In this document: positions 1 to 11,394 of the stretch, in pieces
How positions within the stretch are numbered: position 1 is the stretch's first letter
Layout of the letters: every line of letters starts with the position of its first letter
NCBI GenBank assembly: GCA_028564925.1
Contig: CM053030.1
Location: 374,885,445-374,949,444 of the forward strand
Length of the DNA stretch: 64,000 bases
Source of the DNA: Lithobates sylvaticus
Lineage: Eukaryota > Chordata > Amphibia > Anura > Ranidae
Reading direction: 5' to 3'
Notes under the pieces: generated by a model
Databases searched by the model: none
Seen by the model: only the letters and a program-made list of their open reading frames with translations
What the model was told of the DNA's origin: nothing
Position numbers and translations under genes: made by a program

Positions 1-231
1 CCCTACCGACCAACACCGGCAAGGGGCGCTTCTCACTACAGGGAAAACTTTGTTTTTACTCCTTTCTTTAGTTTTGAATGGAGAGGGGTTAGAACACCTG
101 TCAGTGTCCCCATTAGAGAGATTCACCCACATTTTCTTCTCACTTTGGAAGGATTTCCTCTTCCTGTTTTGATTATAGGACAACAGGAAGTGAAGGGAAA
201 TCTCATGTGATGGGGGGGACTGCTTATAACC
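1..231. repeat. Dispersed 'tttcctgtcc / gtgtcccc' frog repeat fragment
   Basis: The phrases 'gtgtccccattagagagattcaccc' (in part), 'ggatttcctcttcctgttttg' (in part) and 'aacaggaagtgaaggg' recur in reverse orientation at 7212-7540, 30605-30850 and 57714-58100. This is one copy cut by the window edge. Confidence 0.55.
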
Positions 232-235
232 TTAA

Positions 236-620
236 AGCGGAATTCCACGCAATTTTTAGAGGTGGTCTTAAACGAAAGACCCCTTGTTTTTTTGGATATT
301 TAAAGAAATAATTGACTTTCTAACTTATCTTTTTTGGAAGAGTACTCTCCGATCCAGCCGTGCCGCGGCTGAGGACGTCTCATCCTCTTCTGCGGTGAGC
401 CCCCTGTTGTCTTCTGGGACATGTGTTCCCCAGAAGACAAACTGGCCATTCACAAAGCGCTGCGCATGCAGAAACCGGCAGTGAAGCCGCAAGGGTTCCC
501 TTAGCTGAGTTCCCTTAGCCCGGGCTGGTAAGTGTCCTTATTAAAAGTCAGCAGCTACAGCGTTTGCAGCTGCTGACTTTTAAAAAAAAAAAAAAGAGAG
601 ATTTCTGCTGGAACAACGCT
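236..620. mobile_element. TTAA-flanked MITE (AGCGGAATTCC ends)
   Basis: The left end follows TTAA (232-235) with AGCGGAATTCC; the right end is GGAACAACGCT followed by TTAA. Inside is the hairpin 'agtcagcagctac ... gctgctgactt' that recurs at 2784-3125 and 13551-13931. TTAA duplication suggests piggyBac or Kolobok mobilisation; the two cannot be told apart by eye. No coding capacity. Confidence 0.7.
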
Positions 621-623
621 TTA

Positions 624-644
624 AGCTGGATACACACTATACAA

Positions 645-675
<31 letters not shown>

Positions 676-820
676 TTTTTCTTTTAGATTTACCAAAACT
701 ATATTATGAGGTCAAACCTTCACTTTCAATTTGTATGCAATCAGGCAGGCCTTGCACTACATGGTTTTGGTAAATCTAAAGGAAATCGGACTACAAAAGT
801 TGTGTAGTGTGTATCCAGCT
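624..820. mobile_element. TTA-flanked palindromic MITE (AGCTGGATACACAC ends)
   Basis: The ends AGCTGGATACACACTATACA and TGTGTAGTGTGTATCCAGCT are inverted repeats with TTA on both sides (621-623, 821-823). A second inner inverted pair (tagatttaccaaaac / gttttggtaaatcta) makes it almost wholly palindromic. A 3-bp TTA duplication is typical of PIF/Harbinger elements. It sits in the right-hand TTAA of the neighbouring MITE. Confidence 0.75.
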
Positions 821-1082
821 TTACTCTAATGGTGGAAAAAAAACAAGTTTTGCCATTTAGTTCTACTTTAAAGTTAATTTAAAGCAGAACTTTACCCATA
901 ACAACTTGATTAAAAAAAAAAATAACGATCTTTAGCAAGGAACATGCATTCCACATTAATAATGATGCATGCTGTAAATTGCTTCCAGCATTGCTCCTGT
1001 TTCTTCTTGCTGGAGGCCGCCATTTTGCTGAAGCCCAGAGCCCCTGAGCAGCAGAAAATCGTAAAGCGGGACTAAAACCCAT

Positions 1083-1530
1083 AGATTTGGGTTCCTTGCA
1101 TGCTAGTTTTTTTTTTTTTTTTTGCTAAACAAATGCTAGTACCGTAATAGCTTTTTGTAGTAGTGTTTTAAGAGCGTTAGCATGTTTGCAGTAAAAAGGA
1201 TTTAAAAAAAAAAAAGCTCAAACGCTATTAGGAACATTTTTTGCTTCTAGATGCTGAAGCTCAAAAAAAAATGCTAATGGCTTGAAGTAGTGTGTATGGA
1301 CACATAGGGACAACGCTAGCTTCCAGAAGCGTAAAAAAAAATGCTGATAACAGCTTCTAGGACAGTGGCGAACCTTGGCACACCAGATGTTTTGGAACTA
1401 CATTTCCCATGATGCTCATGCACTCTGCAGTGTAGTTGAGCATCATGGGAAATGTAGTTCCAAAACATCTGGAGTGCCAAGGGTCGCCATCACTGTTCTA
1501 GGAACTTAAAAGCTGCAGCTTTAGGTTTAA
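1083..1530. repeat. Older 'tgctagcttctagaagc' type repeat hosting a hAT MITE
   Basis: Short words (ggacacatagg, gctagcttccagaagcg, aaaaaaaatgct) resemble the TTA-flanked MITE at 11890-12367, which also carries 'ggacacataggataacattgagct'. The ends are not clear. The hAT MITE at 1363-1495 interrupts it. Confidence 0.45.
1363..1495. mobile_element. hAT MITE with 8-bp duplication TTCTAGGA
   Basis: The ends CAGTGGCGAACCTTGGCAC and GTGCCAAGGGTCGCCATCACTG are near-perfect inverted repeats, extended by 'ttttggaactacatttccca' on both sides of a small loop. TTCTAGGA is repeated exactly at 1355-1362 and 1496-1503. It is inserted in another repeat (about 1083-1530). Confidence 0.85.
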
Positions 1531-2783
1531 AAAAAATAAAAATTAATTGGACTTGAAAGACATCTGTGCGGGTTCATGCACAATGTCTATTAAAATCGCC
1601 CCCCAAAGTCACCAAAAGTAGTGCAGTAACTACTTTTGGAAATCAGTGCGGTGTTGCTATGATTGGGACGCTCCTATTGCCGGCAATAGGCTCCGGTTTG
1701 AGTGAATCGTGCCGATGTGCACAGAGGCTTAAGCACAGTTGCCAGAATCAAATCTACTTAACTGCCTCCCGGCTCTTTAGGAGGTTCTAAATGCCGGCAT
1801 CGGGAGCTCTCTGGTGCCCCAACTGTAACTGCTGGGAGTGCGTAGGGCGCATGCTTTTGGCACAGAGGTTTTTACATAGGGCCACATATGTGGATTCTCT
1901 GCATTAAAGCCCACCTGCTGAGAGGCTGCATACATCTGGCTGGCAGGAAGAGGTTAATGGTTTAATTAAGTTACATTTATTGGTTTAATTCACTTTTTAT
2001 CAACCTTTTTAACACAGAGGCGCTTACTGATAAAGTTTTACCATCTCACTAAGGGTGAACACACACAATACAAACGCCTGTCAATGCAAGGACATGTAAA
2101 ACAATTGTCTTCTGTGTGCCATTCACACTGCAAGGCAGTATAGAGCTGTGCTAAAATGCAGACATGTTGCTTTTTATCGCATGGCACGGCATGTTCTGAG
2201 CTGCGATCTTGTATTGTTTTTGTTGCTGATTTAATTTGAGGTGACCGCATATCCCTGTGTCCCAAAGCATGGGGCGCAGGCTTATCCTGATACCAATCCA
2301 GAAGGCTAGTAAATGTAAAGATGCTAGATCGCCAGCCCAGGTGAGCAAACGATGAGGAGCCATGTCTCCCCCCAAACCACACACTGATGCATTTCTCCCC
2401 GCCCACCAGGGCTTAGTTATAGGGTAGGCTATGACAGCCCCCCAGAGGTGGGGCAAAAGGCATCGGGGTGTGTGGTTTGGTGAAGACATGCAGACTGGAC
2501 CCCCTCATCGATTTCTTTTCACCTGGGCTGGTCAGGAGTAGCGGTGATACTTTCTTCTTTGTAGTTTTATCGTTATCAGATATTTTGTATACAGAATTAA
2601 ATCCTCTTTTTCCTGCAACCCTGTTTGACTTGCTTTGTGATTGTCTACAGATGCATTTTAATAAAGCTATATTAAGTGTCCACATTCAGCATATTAATAC
2701 GAAGGTTTTAAAGTCACCCTTCAAACGGAAATTTTGTTTTTCCTTTGTATGGGTTTGATTCTTTAATGGGAAGATTTTCTTAA
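1531..2783. other. No gene recognised
   Basis: Mostly unique-looking sequence. A CpG-containing patch at ~1680-1840 and a stretch with short open frames at 2040-2690 show no splice context, no domain and no resemblance I know. Confidence 0.4.
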
Positions 2784-3125
2784 AGCGGAGTTCCGCCCCC
2801 TTTAAAAATTAAGTCAGCAGCTACACATTCTGTTGCTGCTGACTTTTAACACTAGGACACTTACCTGTCCTGGAGTCCAGCGATGTCGGCACAGCCATTG
2901 CGGGTAAGGGAACTTGGCAGTGTAGCCTTTCAGTTTCAGGGTTGGGTCCCTACTGTGCATGCGCGCTGCGCTCTCTCATTGGCCTGGCAGAAGAATGGGG
3001 GGGCTGAGCTGGTCTCCTGCAAGTGAGGGCAGGGTACCTGTAAAAAAAGGTACCCGCTAACCTTCCTGAAAGGTCCCAAATGTGGCACCTGAGGTGGGAG
3101 GAATCAGATAAGTGGAAGTTCCACT
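2784..3125. mobile_element. TTAA-flanked MITE (AGCGGAGTTCC ends)
   Basis: TTAA at 2780-2783 and 3126-3129 bounds AGCGGAGTTCCGCC ... GGAAGTTCCACT. It carries the 'agtcagcagctacac ... gttgctgctgactt' hairpin near its left end. Same family as 236-620 and 13551-13931, here in the opposite orientation. Confidence 0.75.
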
Positions 3126-4105
3126 TTAAGATATTATTAATTTAGAGGACCGTTTAAGAGACGGCTATAGATTTATTAAACTTCAGCCGGTTCAGCAGAG
3201 ATGTAATTCATCTATTTGCAAGCTGGTTGTACTGAAATCAATATTGACCAGCCTGTTGTGTTTTTTATTTATTTATTTTTTTGGTACGATCACTGTCTCT
3301 GGCTATAGCCTGCAGCAGCGATCTTTGTATTCTGCTGGCGGGGAGACCTGACGCTGTCGGAATACAATAGCTCAGTTGGAGGGTTTTTCAGTTCAGTGTT
3401 GATGGGGGAATTGAGCGAATTTCTTTCCTTCAACCTGTAGTAGAAGGAAAGAAAATGGTATGAGTTAGTTTACACAAGGCAGCAACTGATCATGCAGCTT
3501 TATGTGAAAGCGCTCCATATTTCAACACAGCTTACATTTTATTGACATTTGTTGTGCAGATGGGAAAAGTGGCTTTATACTTTTTAGATGTCAGGCTGAT
3601 GAGAGATTGTCTTGTCCTTCAGCGCTGAACAGGAAGTAAGTTGTATGTAGGAAATTTCCTTCAAAATCTGAGCTTTATTTAAAATTCTTAGGTCTGAAAT
3701 ATAACATGTATGTGACTTATTACTACTTTTATATACTCCAATTTTTATGAATATTTTGGGGTTTCTGTCCCAAAAGTTGTAAGCAACCTTTCATTTAAGT
3801 GGCAGTTTTCACTGAACATTGTTATTCTAAAGGTAAACTGCATGTTACACCCTAAATGTGGGTGTAACGTGTTGCTAAGCACCTCACACCTGAGCCTGCC
3901 TCCCACCCACACCAGTGACTGTGTGAAGGTTCCTCTCCCCTCCCCCACAGCCAATGTCACATTTAAAATCGGTGCAGGTCCCCAGCTGTACTATTCATTC
4001 ACAGAGATGTCCAGCAGACCGACTTGTAGCTCTCAACTGAGTACAGGTAATCAGTGCACTCATAGTCCATTGATACTTCTCCCATCTCTCCAACTGAGGT
4101 ACAGG
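3126..4105. other. No gene recognised
   Basis: The stretch contains no recognised repeat boundary. The text around 3230-3460 (gctggttgtactgaaatcaa, cagcgatctttgtattctg) resembles low-copy MITE debris. No coding exon is seen. Confidence 0.35.
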
Positions 4106-4110
4106 CAGAG

Positions 4111-4376
4111 TGCTGGTTCACATTTGTGCGACGCAGGAACCCTGCAAATCCACTGTGGGTTCCCGCGTCGCACTCGCACCTGACTCGCAAGGCAGTTCAC
4201 ACTGCCATATGCAAACTGCGGGGAGTGTCAATACAATGGTAATGACATCCCCATTTGGTCCGAATGCGATGCAAATTCAGCCATACAATCTGTATGGCTG
4301 AAATCGCATTGCACGTGATTTGCAGTGTGGTGCGAATCGTATGCACTCTCGCACCACGCACTGGTGTGAACCAGCA
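4111..4376. mobile_element. MITE with TGCTGGTTCACA ends and CAGAG flanks
   Basis: The ends TGCTGGTTCACATTTGTGCG and CGCACTGGTGTGAACCAGCA are inverted. CAGAG occurs immediately outside both (4106-4110, 4377-4381). An internal palindrome surrounds 'cagccatacaatctgtatggctg'. It is related in the TTCACA subterminal motif to 24630-24981. Confidence 0.65.
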
Positions 4377-4542
4377 CAGAGAACTGTAGGAAGAGTTTGC
4401 TGGAGCCTGACATTGCACCCATGATCCACTGATTGTGCATGCAATACTTTGCAGGGTCCTAAAAAATAAATGCACTTTCTTTTACCTGCAAAAACATATA
4501 TATGTATTTTTTTCTTTTCTTTTTTTTTTTTTTTTTTCTTAA

Positions 4543-4969
4543 AGTGGTTGAAAAGTCAAAAATATAACTTTTACCTACAGGTAAGCCTATAATAAGGCTT
4601 ACCTGTAGGTAAAAAAAATATCTCCTAAACCTGTATGGTTTAGGAGATATTCCCCGTGCAATGCGCCGCTGACTGCAGCGGCGCATGCGTACGGGGGATT
4701 CTCGGCTGAAAGGCCGGCAGAATCCGAACACTGCCAGGAAGAAGTCTCCCGTGCACATGCGCGGGAGTGACGACATCGCGGCTCCAGCCACCCCGGAAGA
4801 CACGCAGAGGCAACATGTCAGCAACCCTGGCGTGGACCAGGTGAGTTACCGACGCTTCGTAAGGTAAGTATTTCATAATGAGCTAGTATGCGGTGCATAC
4901 TAGCTCATTATGCCTTTTCCCTTACAGGTGTTTAAAAAAAAAAAAAGGTTCAGCGGCTTTACTACCGCT
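4543..4969. mobile_element. TTAA-flanked MITE with nested hairpins (AGTGG ends)
   Basis: TTAA at 4539-4542 and 4970-4973 bounds AGTGGTTGAAAAG ... CTACCGCT. Several strong internal hairpins are visible: 'cctacaggtaagcct' against 'aggcttacctgtagg', 'tctcctaaacc' against 'ggtttaggaga', and 'gcatactagctcattatg' near the right end. Partial relatives lie at 36300-36727 and 37330-37565. Confidence 0.7.
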
Positions 4970-4973
4970 TTAA

Positions 4974-5731
4974 GGGTGAACTTGGCCTTAACTATAAACT
5001 GGTGTGTTTTTAGTGAGTACATATTTTGAGTTATTGCAGCATTTTCCACCAAATTATTTGAAACTTATGATTTTTCCTTCTTGGCAAACTTTGTGTACCA
5101 CAATGTCATCGTTGTATTACGTATGCAGATTCTACCTCTTCTGCCTTTCCTTTAACACTCGCTTAGTGTTGAAAAAGAAATCTGTCACTTTCAGTAAATC
5201 TGCGCTGATTTATAGATTAGCATTGAGAGAGGAACAGTAAAGCACAGTCAATATACACCACTATACAGGAAAGCACCCCCTGCCATATGTAATGAGAAGT
5301 TATGATTATATCATACTGCTCATAAATATGCATTTTTTTTTTTTTCAAAGACTTCGTATATTGATGGTATAAATTTCAATTGTGCTAATGTGATGGTGGA
5401 ATGGACAGTTCCCTCAATGCGTTTCTCAGAAATAAAGGAGTGTATTTGGGGTTACTTCTACAACAAACATAAAAAGAAAACAAAGTTACCGCAAGGCTTT
5501 ACTTATACAAGTTTCCCTATTCTAATTCTTCTGTGGCTATAAACTGTACTGGAGTATGGATGGTGAAATATATATATATATATATCCTGCATGGGGATTG
5601 TAGATGCACCAGCAGAAAGAGAATGTGACACTTTATTTTCCACAGACGCCAATGGGTTCTGGTCAGGATGGATTTGATTTAAACCGTGATCTAAATCGCT
5701 AGTAAAAAAGGCTTGATTTAAATCATAATTT
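4974..5731. other. AT-rich, mostly unassigned; palindromic GATTTAAATC remnant at its end
   Basis: Nothing gene-like. An (AT)n tract lies near 5570-5584. At ~5668-5730 'gatttgatttaaacc' and 'gcttgatttaaatcataa' form a short palindromic repeat remnant. Confidence 0.4.
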
Positions 5732-5735
5732 TTAA

Positions 5736-5925
5736 AGAGCAACTGTCGTCGCTGTCCCAGCAGTGGCTTCTTCTCTGACCCGCTGTTGACTCAGACAGTC
5801 CCATTCACTTTAATGGGACAGCTGGTGATGCGGCAGTGGCACAACAAGGTGAGGGATGTGGCAGCAGGTGAGTGGATGCCCGCTAACAGGCGTTGCCATG
5901 ATGTTTCTGAAATGACAGGGGCTCT
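5736..5925. mobile_element. TTAA-flanked MITE (AGAGCAACTGTC ends)
   Basis: TTAA near 5732-5735 and 5926-5929 bounds AGAGCAACTGTC ... TGACAGGGGCTCT. The ends are inverted with a few mismatches, and the middle holds 'tgtcccattcactttaatgggaca'. Same TTAA class as its neighbours but a different subfamily. Confidence 0.6.
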
Positions 5926-5929
5926 TTAA

Positions 5930-7209
5930 ATGTAAGGACTCATTCTTCCTGGTAGTTAACTTGGAATCTTTAATATTTGTACACAAAATTAAGGTTTAGA
6001 ATAATCAGCTGTCAGGTTAGTAAAACAGTGATATCAGAACCAAGTCAATCATACAGTTTTTAGTGTACATAGAATTGTGTGAAGGCATCAATGCAGTGCA
6101 TGTTATCTCAGCTTGCGGAGCTTGGATTCATTGAATGAGTTTACCAAAAATTTAAATATTGCAGAATATACAGCCTCATGCTACATAACTAAGCTCCATT
6201 TCATGCTTAAACAAAATTATTAATGTATCTTAAATAGAAAACTATCTTGGATATTTTTTTACTCCAAAAGCATTGTATTAAAATACATTTGATAAAATAT
6301 GATTTTTTTTTATTCACCCTGGTTTTGGTTCAATAATTAATCATGCAATCAATGTACATTATATACAATCTCATGGTTTCTTACATGCATATTCTGACAA
6401 CCTGATCATGTAGGTAGCCAGTCCATTCCCCTCAGGGTTTGCCATTAAACGTGGTTCAGTTAACTACCCAGTGACTGCAGTACGCAACAAAAAAAAAGTT
6501 TAAAGGAGAAAATACATAAACGACACAATTGGTGTTTGTATCTCCTATAATACACCCTTAAATACAATGTAACTAATAATGTTATGGTAGTCTCTGTCCC
6601 ACCTTCGGGTAAATAAATTATCCGAAAGGTGCCCTCGATTCTTCATGTAAACTTGAAAGACCAAGTTATATCAAATGCTTTTCTAGAAATTAAAACTTTA
6701 GTCAGTCATTCTATAAATAGCCCTATATATTGAGAAAATACATAACAAGTTCCATAAAAGTTCCACATTCTTTACAGCAAGGAATTATTTAACATCTAAT
6801 TTCCTGTGAAAATAATCAAGTCTCACTGCTTACCCCAATACACCTGTAATGTACATATAACGTGCCAGTCTCCCATATGGTGCCCTAATATACTATTGCT
6901 GTAATTTGAGTCATCTCCATTCGATTACCAGTAATACCAAAAGTGATATTTACATATCATCCAATTGGTGTTTTTTTTTTATTTTTTTATATAAACTTCT
7001 AGGGAAAGTGTAAGATCATTAATTAAACCCATGTACAAACAACCACCAGAGGGTATAGGCATTCAAGTTTGTGTCTGCTTGGCATAATGTCCTAAAAGGC
7101 ACAAGGGAAAGAGGCCAGGGCATTACTCTAGGTTTCTTAGATGTTATACTAGATATTCACTTATATAGTACCAGAGTTGTAGCCAATCGCCCCATATTAT
7201 CATGTGTAT
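5930..7209. other. AT-rich unique-looking sequence, no feature recognised
   Basis: No inverted ends, open frames with homology or tandem structure were seen in this stretch. It is the longest repeat-poor block of the left half. Confidence 0.4.
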
Positions 7210-7213
7210 TTAA

Positions 7214-7560
7214 AGTAGAACTGAAGCCAAAACTTTTTTTATTTTGGATAGAGTTGTGGAGGGTTATAACCCCTGTCCAGTTTATTTTTTGTCATCTGTT
7301 CCATTTGGAGATTTTCATTTGCTTCCTGTCCCATAGCCAAACAGGAAGTGAAAGGAAATCGCTCTAAAGTGAGGGAATCCCTGGTTGTCACCAGAACAAG
7401 TGTCCCCATTAGAAGATATCTGCACTATTTCTGTTCTGGGGACAACTCAAAATGTGAGATTTTCTTTTACTTTCGGTGACGAGGGTAAACAGGAGGAGTA
7501 GAGAAGGCAAATCTCTCAAACAGGGACACAGAAGGCAATTAAAAAAAAAAAAAAAACATT
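7214..7560. repeat. Dispersed 'aaagtagaactgaag' frog repeat
   Basis: It starts at TTAA (7210-7213) with AGTAGAACTGAAGCC and carries 'attttggatagagttgtgga' and 'caaacaggaagtgaaagg'. Copies recur at 30605-30850 and 57714-58100, and inverted at 1-231. The right end is not clear. Confidence 0.6.
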
Positions 7561-7824
7561 TTGTTTTTTCATCATAGCGGAACATTGAAAAATCATCCTA
7601 CTTACCTATACTAAGATTATCCCCAGGGCTGTTCTCCGTCTCTAGACCACAAGGTGAATATAGAGAAGGTTAACCCCCTTCCACACCTCGTCAGTCTGTC
7701 TGTCCCTGCACTGCCTGCCCTCAGTCCCTCTCCGCTTATGTGCCACATTATGAGCACCACTCAATGCGGTGTGTAATGTCGCCATGGCATGAAGTGTGCG
7801 TGTCCATTTACGTGTCAGGCCAGA

Positions 7825-8058
7825 GCCAAGAAAATGAAGTTCAATGCTTCCGAGCATGCATTAAATTGTTTCCGAGCATGCGTAGGAATTTTGCATATCA
7901 GAATTTCCGATCGAAAAATAAAGAACCTGCTCTCAATCTTTTGCTGTCGAGAATTCCACCAGCAAAAGTCGGATGGAGCATACAGAGGGTCGGAATTTCC
8001 GACCAAAAGCTCACATCAGACTTTTGCTGGGGGAATTTCCAATCGTGTGTACGGGGCA
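7825..8058. mobile_element. Truncated 'GTGTGTACGGGGCA' MITE copy
   Basis: The sequence parallels the right two-thirds of the MITE at 14763-15177, for example 'aatgaagttcaatgcttc', 'gagcatgcgtaggaatttt' and 'ctcacatc(a/g)gacttttgct'. The right end is GTGTGTACGGGGCA followed by TAA (8059-8061). The left part is missing. Confidence 0.7.
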
Positions 8059-8061
8059 TAA

Positions 8062-8268
8062 GGGTGTACTCACTTTTGTTGCCAGCGGTTTAGACATTAA
8101 TGTCTGTGTGTTGAGTTATTTTGAGGGGACAGCAAATTTACACTGTTATACAAGCTGTACACTCACTACTTTACATTGTAGCAAAGTGTCATTTCTTCAG
8201 TGTTGTCACAAGATAGAATAAAATATTTTCAAAAATGTGAGGGGTGTACTCACTTTTGTGAGATACTG
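8062..8268. mobile_element. Tc1/mariner fragment (3' terminal part)
   Basis: It ends GGGGTGTACTCACTTTTGTG AGATACTG next to TA, a terminal inverted repeat I recognise from vertebrate Tc1-like elements, and holds the subterminal 'cagcaaatttacactgttat'. The transposase is absent. It starts directly after the TAA of the preceding MITE. Confidence 0.75.
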
Positions 8269-8279
8269 TATCTGCAGTG

Positions 8280-8688
8280 TTTTCTTATCACTCTTCAAAG
8301 CCCTAAATCGCTTGGCTTTCTCCTATCAGCATGATAACTTTTGACAAAATCTCCGTCAACTGTGTTAAAACCCAGCCTGAATTTTGTGTTGGGTGGGTGC
8401 TAAAAATAGATTAGCAGAGAGTTGGTTTATTTACAGCTCTGCAAGTCTGTGGAGGGGGTGTGTGCCTTTCCTCCAATCGGCTGTCTCACAGTGTATGGCA
8501 AGAATCCACACCCACAGGTGAATCAGGAAGGGGAAATTCTAACAGGACTTGCGCTTTATAAACAGTATATAAAGATGAAGACAGCAGGTACACATGTAAA
8601 ACTTATGTAGGAGGATTTGTTTCCTCTCTCTGTGTATCATCTGAAGCTGTTTACTTCAGGTGGGTATATGTGAGGGTTTACATCCACT
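8280..8688. mobile_element. TTAA-family MITE, right end GTTTACATCCACT
   Basis: The right end 'gggtttacatccact' abuts TTAA (8689-8692). The text 'cctctctctgtgtatcatctgaagc' parallels 'tctctgtgtatcacctgaggc' in the copy at 62239-62546. The left boundary is uncertain. Confidence 0.55.
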
Positions 8689-8692
8689 TTAA

Positions 8693-9060
8693 AGTTTTTC
8701 ACCTTAATGCATTCTATATGCATTAAGGTGAAAATCCTTCTGTGCTGCAGAATCCCCCAGCCCCCCCTTTATACTTATTTGAGCTTGATCTCTGTGCAGA
8801 TTTATGGCAGCGGAAGTCAACGCTGCTGTCAGTCAAATGCTGTGCTGAGCAAGGGGGTAAGCAGGCACGGGTGCCCCCCTGGAAAGCTGCTTTCCAGGGG
8901 GGCACTTGCTGACGTAGAGGAGCCTGGAGTGCCAGCGGGGGACCCCAGAATTAGAGCATCAGGGCTGCCCTGTGCAAAATCATCGCACAGAGCAGGTAAG
9001 TACAACACGCTTGTTATTTTGATTTTAAAAAAGTCTGCAGAAAAAAAATGGTAAAGGTTT
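8693..9060. mobile_element. TTAA-family MITE (AGTTTTTCACC left end)
   Basis: It begins right after the shared TTAA with AGTTTTTCACCTTAATGCAT and a hairpin (caccttaatgcat / atgcattaaggtg). The downstream 'gcacagagcaggtaagtac' matches the reverse of 12588-13064 and 23607-24057. The right end is ragged. Confidence 0.6.
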
Positions 9061-9159
9061 GTGCCATTTCCTAGTTTTGCACATATAAACATATGTGGTC
9101 TGTTTACAGGCATTATGTTTACATCTATTTTTGAGACCAGAAACAACATGTTTTTTTGT

Positions 9160-9305
9160 TAGGGATGCACCAATATATTGGCCCCTGAAAATAGGGTTAC
9201 CAGCATTTTGCGTTTCATGATATTAATTTAAAATGTCGAATATAATACAATATTATATACTGTCCATTTTGGTTTGTCCATAATTTTCATTTCGGTGCAC
9301 CACTA
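9160..9305. mobile_element. Short hAT MITE (TAGGGATGCACC ends)
   Basis: The ends TAGGGATGCACCAATATATT and TTTCGGTGCACCACTA are inverted with mismatches. The flanks are T-rich and no clean 8-bp duplication can be seen. The terminal motif is that of the hAT at 18610-19285. Confidence 0.55.
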
Positions 9306-10632
9306 GTTTTGTTTATACTTTTGCACAGTATACTACATCACAACCTAATAAAGATCAATGAAACATCCAATGTAAAAAAAATGAGTACACGTCGTATATG
9401 GCGCATTGGCACTGCTCCCTTCCATGTACAAACCAGCGGCTGCAGTAGAGCGCGGTTTAAGTCTTATTTTTAGATACTCAAGATGCTTCCTAGACCAACC
9501 CTCATCTGATTTTGTAGGCGTTAATATACAATCGTATATTGCTTCTTGAACCCTAAATTTTTTTTTTTTTTTATTTATTTTATTTTTTTTTGGTGCTATC
9601 CGCTCACGAGCTGTGGAGCAGTGTTAGGACCTGTATTGATGGGCCTTTGTTCACATTTGTATAGCATGTTGTATGTTTTTTCCGTATACACCCCTGTAGT
9701 AAGGTACTAATTGTAAACAAAGCAAATTGCCTTGGGACTGTCGTGGGAAGGTCTGCCCAGTATAGCCCAACATAACTGCAGTGAACGGGCCCTAGAATAT
9801 GAAGTATGTTACTGGCAGCATTACTAAGTGGAAATAAAAGGAGAGAAGTCTAAAAATGAATGTTGCCGCCACATGTAGAGGCTAGTATACTATATAGTAC
9901 ATACATACATTTTTGTACTTGGGTTTATATACAGCTAGGCACATATTGGAGAGTTGAATAGTGATTTTATAGCTAAGGTGGGTCCTTTTTGTAGTTGGTG
10001 CTGAAATAATAAATGTAATGTTTTTTTAATCCTGTATAATAATAAAGGTAACAAAGAAGGTGTGTAGTTTTCCACCAGACAAATACTGGAGTTCCTCCAG
10101 CTTAATTAACTTTAAAATAGGTGTGAACAGAAGCTTGTAAAGGTCCTATTACAATGTCGGAAGCCAAGCATGGCATGTGAACGTAGTGATCCCTGCAGCT
10201 GTAACAATCTTCAGCCCGGGAATTGGAAAGGACCATTCTGGACAGGATGTCGGACTAACTGGCCAATTGTCTCACTCTGTAAACGGCAACAGAAAAATCA
10301 TGTGACCGTTATTGCAGCCGAACATTGTTTTGTGCTTACATTTGAATTTTCAGTGCATAATACATGATGGTGTTTGTTTATCCTGTAATGCTCTTTGTTC
10401 TAGTATTATGAAGTTAAATCTTGCATGCTGAAAGAAAGAAAAGGGCTTAATTCTTTAGATAAGTATGCTTAAATGATAAGTGCAGTAATCATCTATCAGC
10501 CATTCCGTTCAGTCACTATTTGCTTAGGCAGGTTGTGGGGCTTGGTAGGCACTGTGGATGCAAAGAGGCTCAAAGTATATTTAAATACAGAAACAATGAG
10601 GTTAGTTGTCGTGTCTGCATTCATTTTCTTTA
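9306..10632. other. No gene recognised
   Basis: Contains a T-rich tract at ~9560-9590 and otherwise unique-looking, AT-rich sequence. No exon, inverted ends or tandem array was seen. Confidence 0.4.
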
Positions 10633-10941
10633 GGCCCCGTTCACACGATCGGGTCAATCCGATCTGTCTGTCCGTTTTTCAGGAGAACCCGATCTGACCC
10701 TACATTCCTTTCTATGGCGCGGCGGATGTAAATTGACTTGTGTCCGTTTTACACCCGCCTACCGTCAATCTGTCAAAAACAAACGGAAGGGGATTCGTTC
10801 TTCTCTGTCTGGCCCTATCTGATCGGAGGGCAGTCAGGTGTAAACGGACAGCTGGTCTATTTACATCCAACTGCCCACACTCTGCATAAGCGGGCAGATC
10901 CCCTGCTGAGAAAACATGATCCGCCCCATGTGAAATGGGTC
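10633..10941. mobile_element. TTA-flanked MITE (GGCCCCGTTCACACG ends)
   Basis: GGCCCCGTTCACACGATCGG at the left faces CCATGTGAAATGGGTC at the right, with TTA on both sides (10630-10632, 10942-10944). The inside carries 'gatctgtctgtccgttttt', as in the related copies at 18356-19398 and 19655-20034. Confidence 0.75.
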
Positions 10942-11199
10942 TTATTTAGGCTTTTTTTCTGTTATTTTCGCCCAAACAGCTGGGAAACATTACACTTTGC
11001 ACTCCAATTTCAGTAAATCAACCTCTTTCTGTCTCTGGGTAGCTACACAGTCCTCCAGTATTTCTATGGAAGGAGCTATGATAACCCCCCCCCCCCATAT
11101 GTTTACTTTTATTACAGGTACCTGTATAGCATCATCAATTTATGCAGCAGTGCTTGAGATATATGTATACTGTATGCATGTGTATATATTGTACATTCA

Positions 11200-11236
11200 C
11201 ATGAGTCCCTGCCCTCAAGGAGCTTACAATTTTTGA
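11200..11236 (+). repeat. Fragment of 'gtccctgccctcaaggagc' repeat
   Basis: GTCCCTGCCCTCAAGGAGCT followed by TACAATTT is the opening of a dispersed frog repeat. The later part of the same repeat, 'agggccaatttagagcc ... accagcatgtctttggagt', appears at 15980-16042. Confidence 0.55.
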
Positions 11237-11394
11237 AAGACTTTAACAACATCTTAGTAGTTTATCTCTGTTACATGGGGGAGGTGGGATTAGTAGTTAC
11301 ACAAGACAAGATTGCTTTTGCAAGATAAGCAGGAATTTTCTGTGCTTGCTAAAATGTTCTTTGCCTACAAAATGGAAATAAAAGCAGCTGCCAC

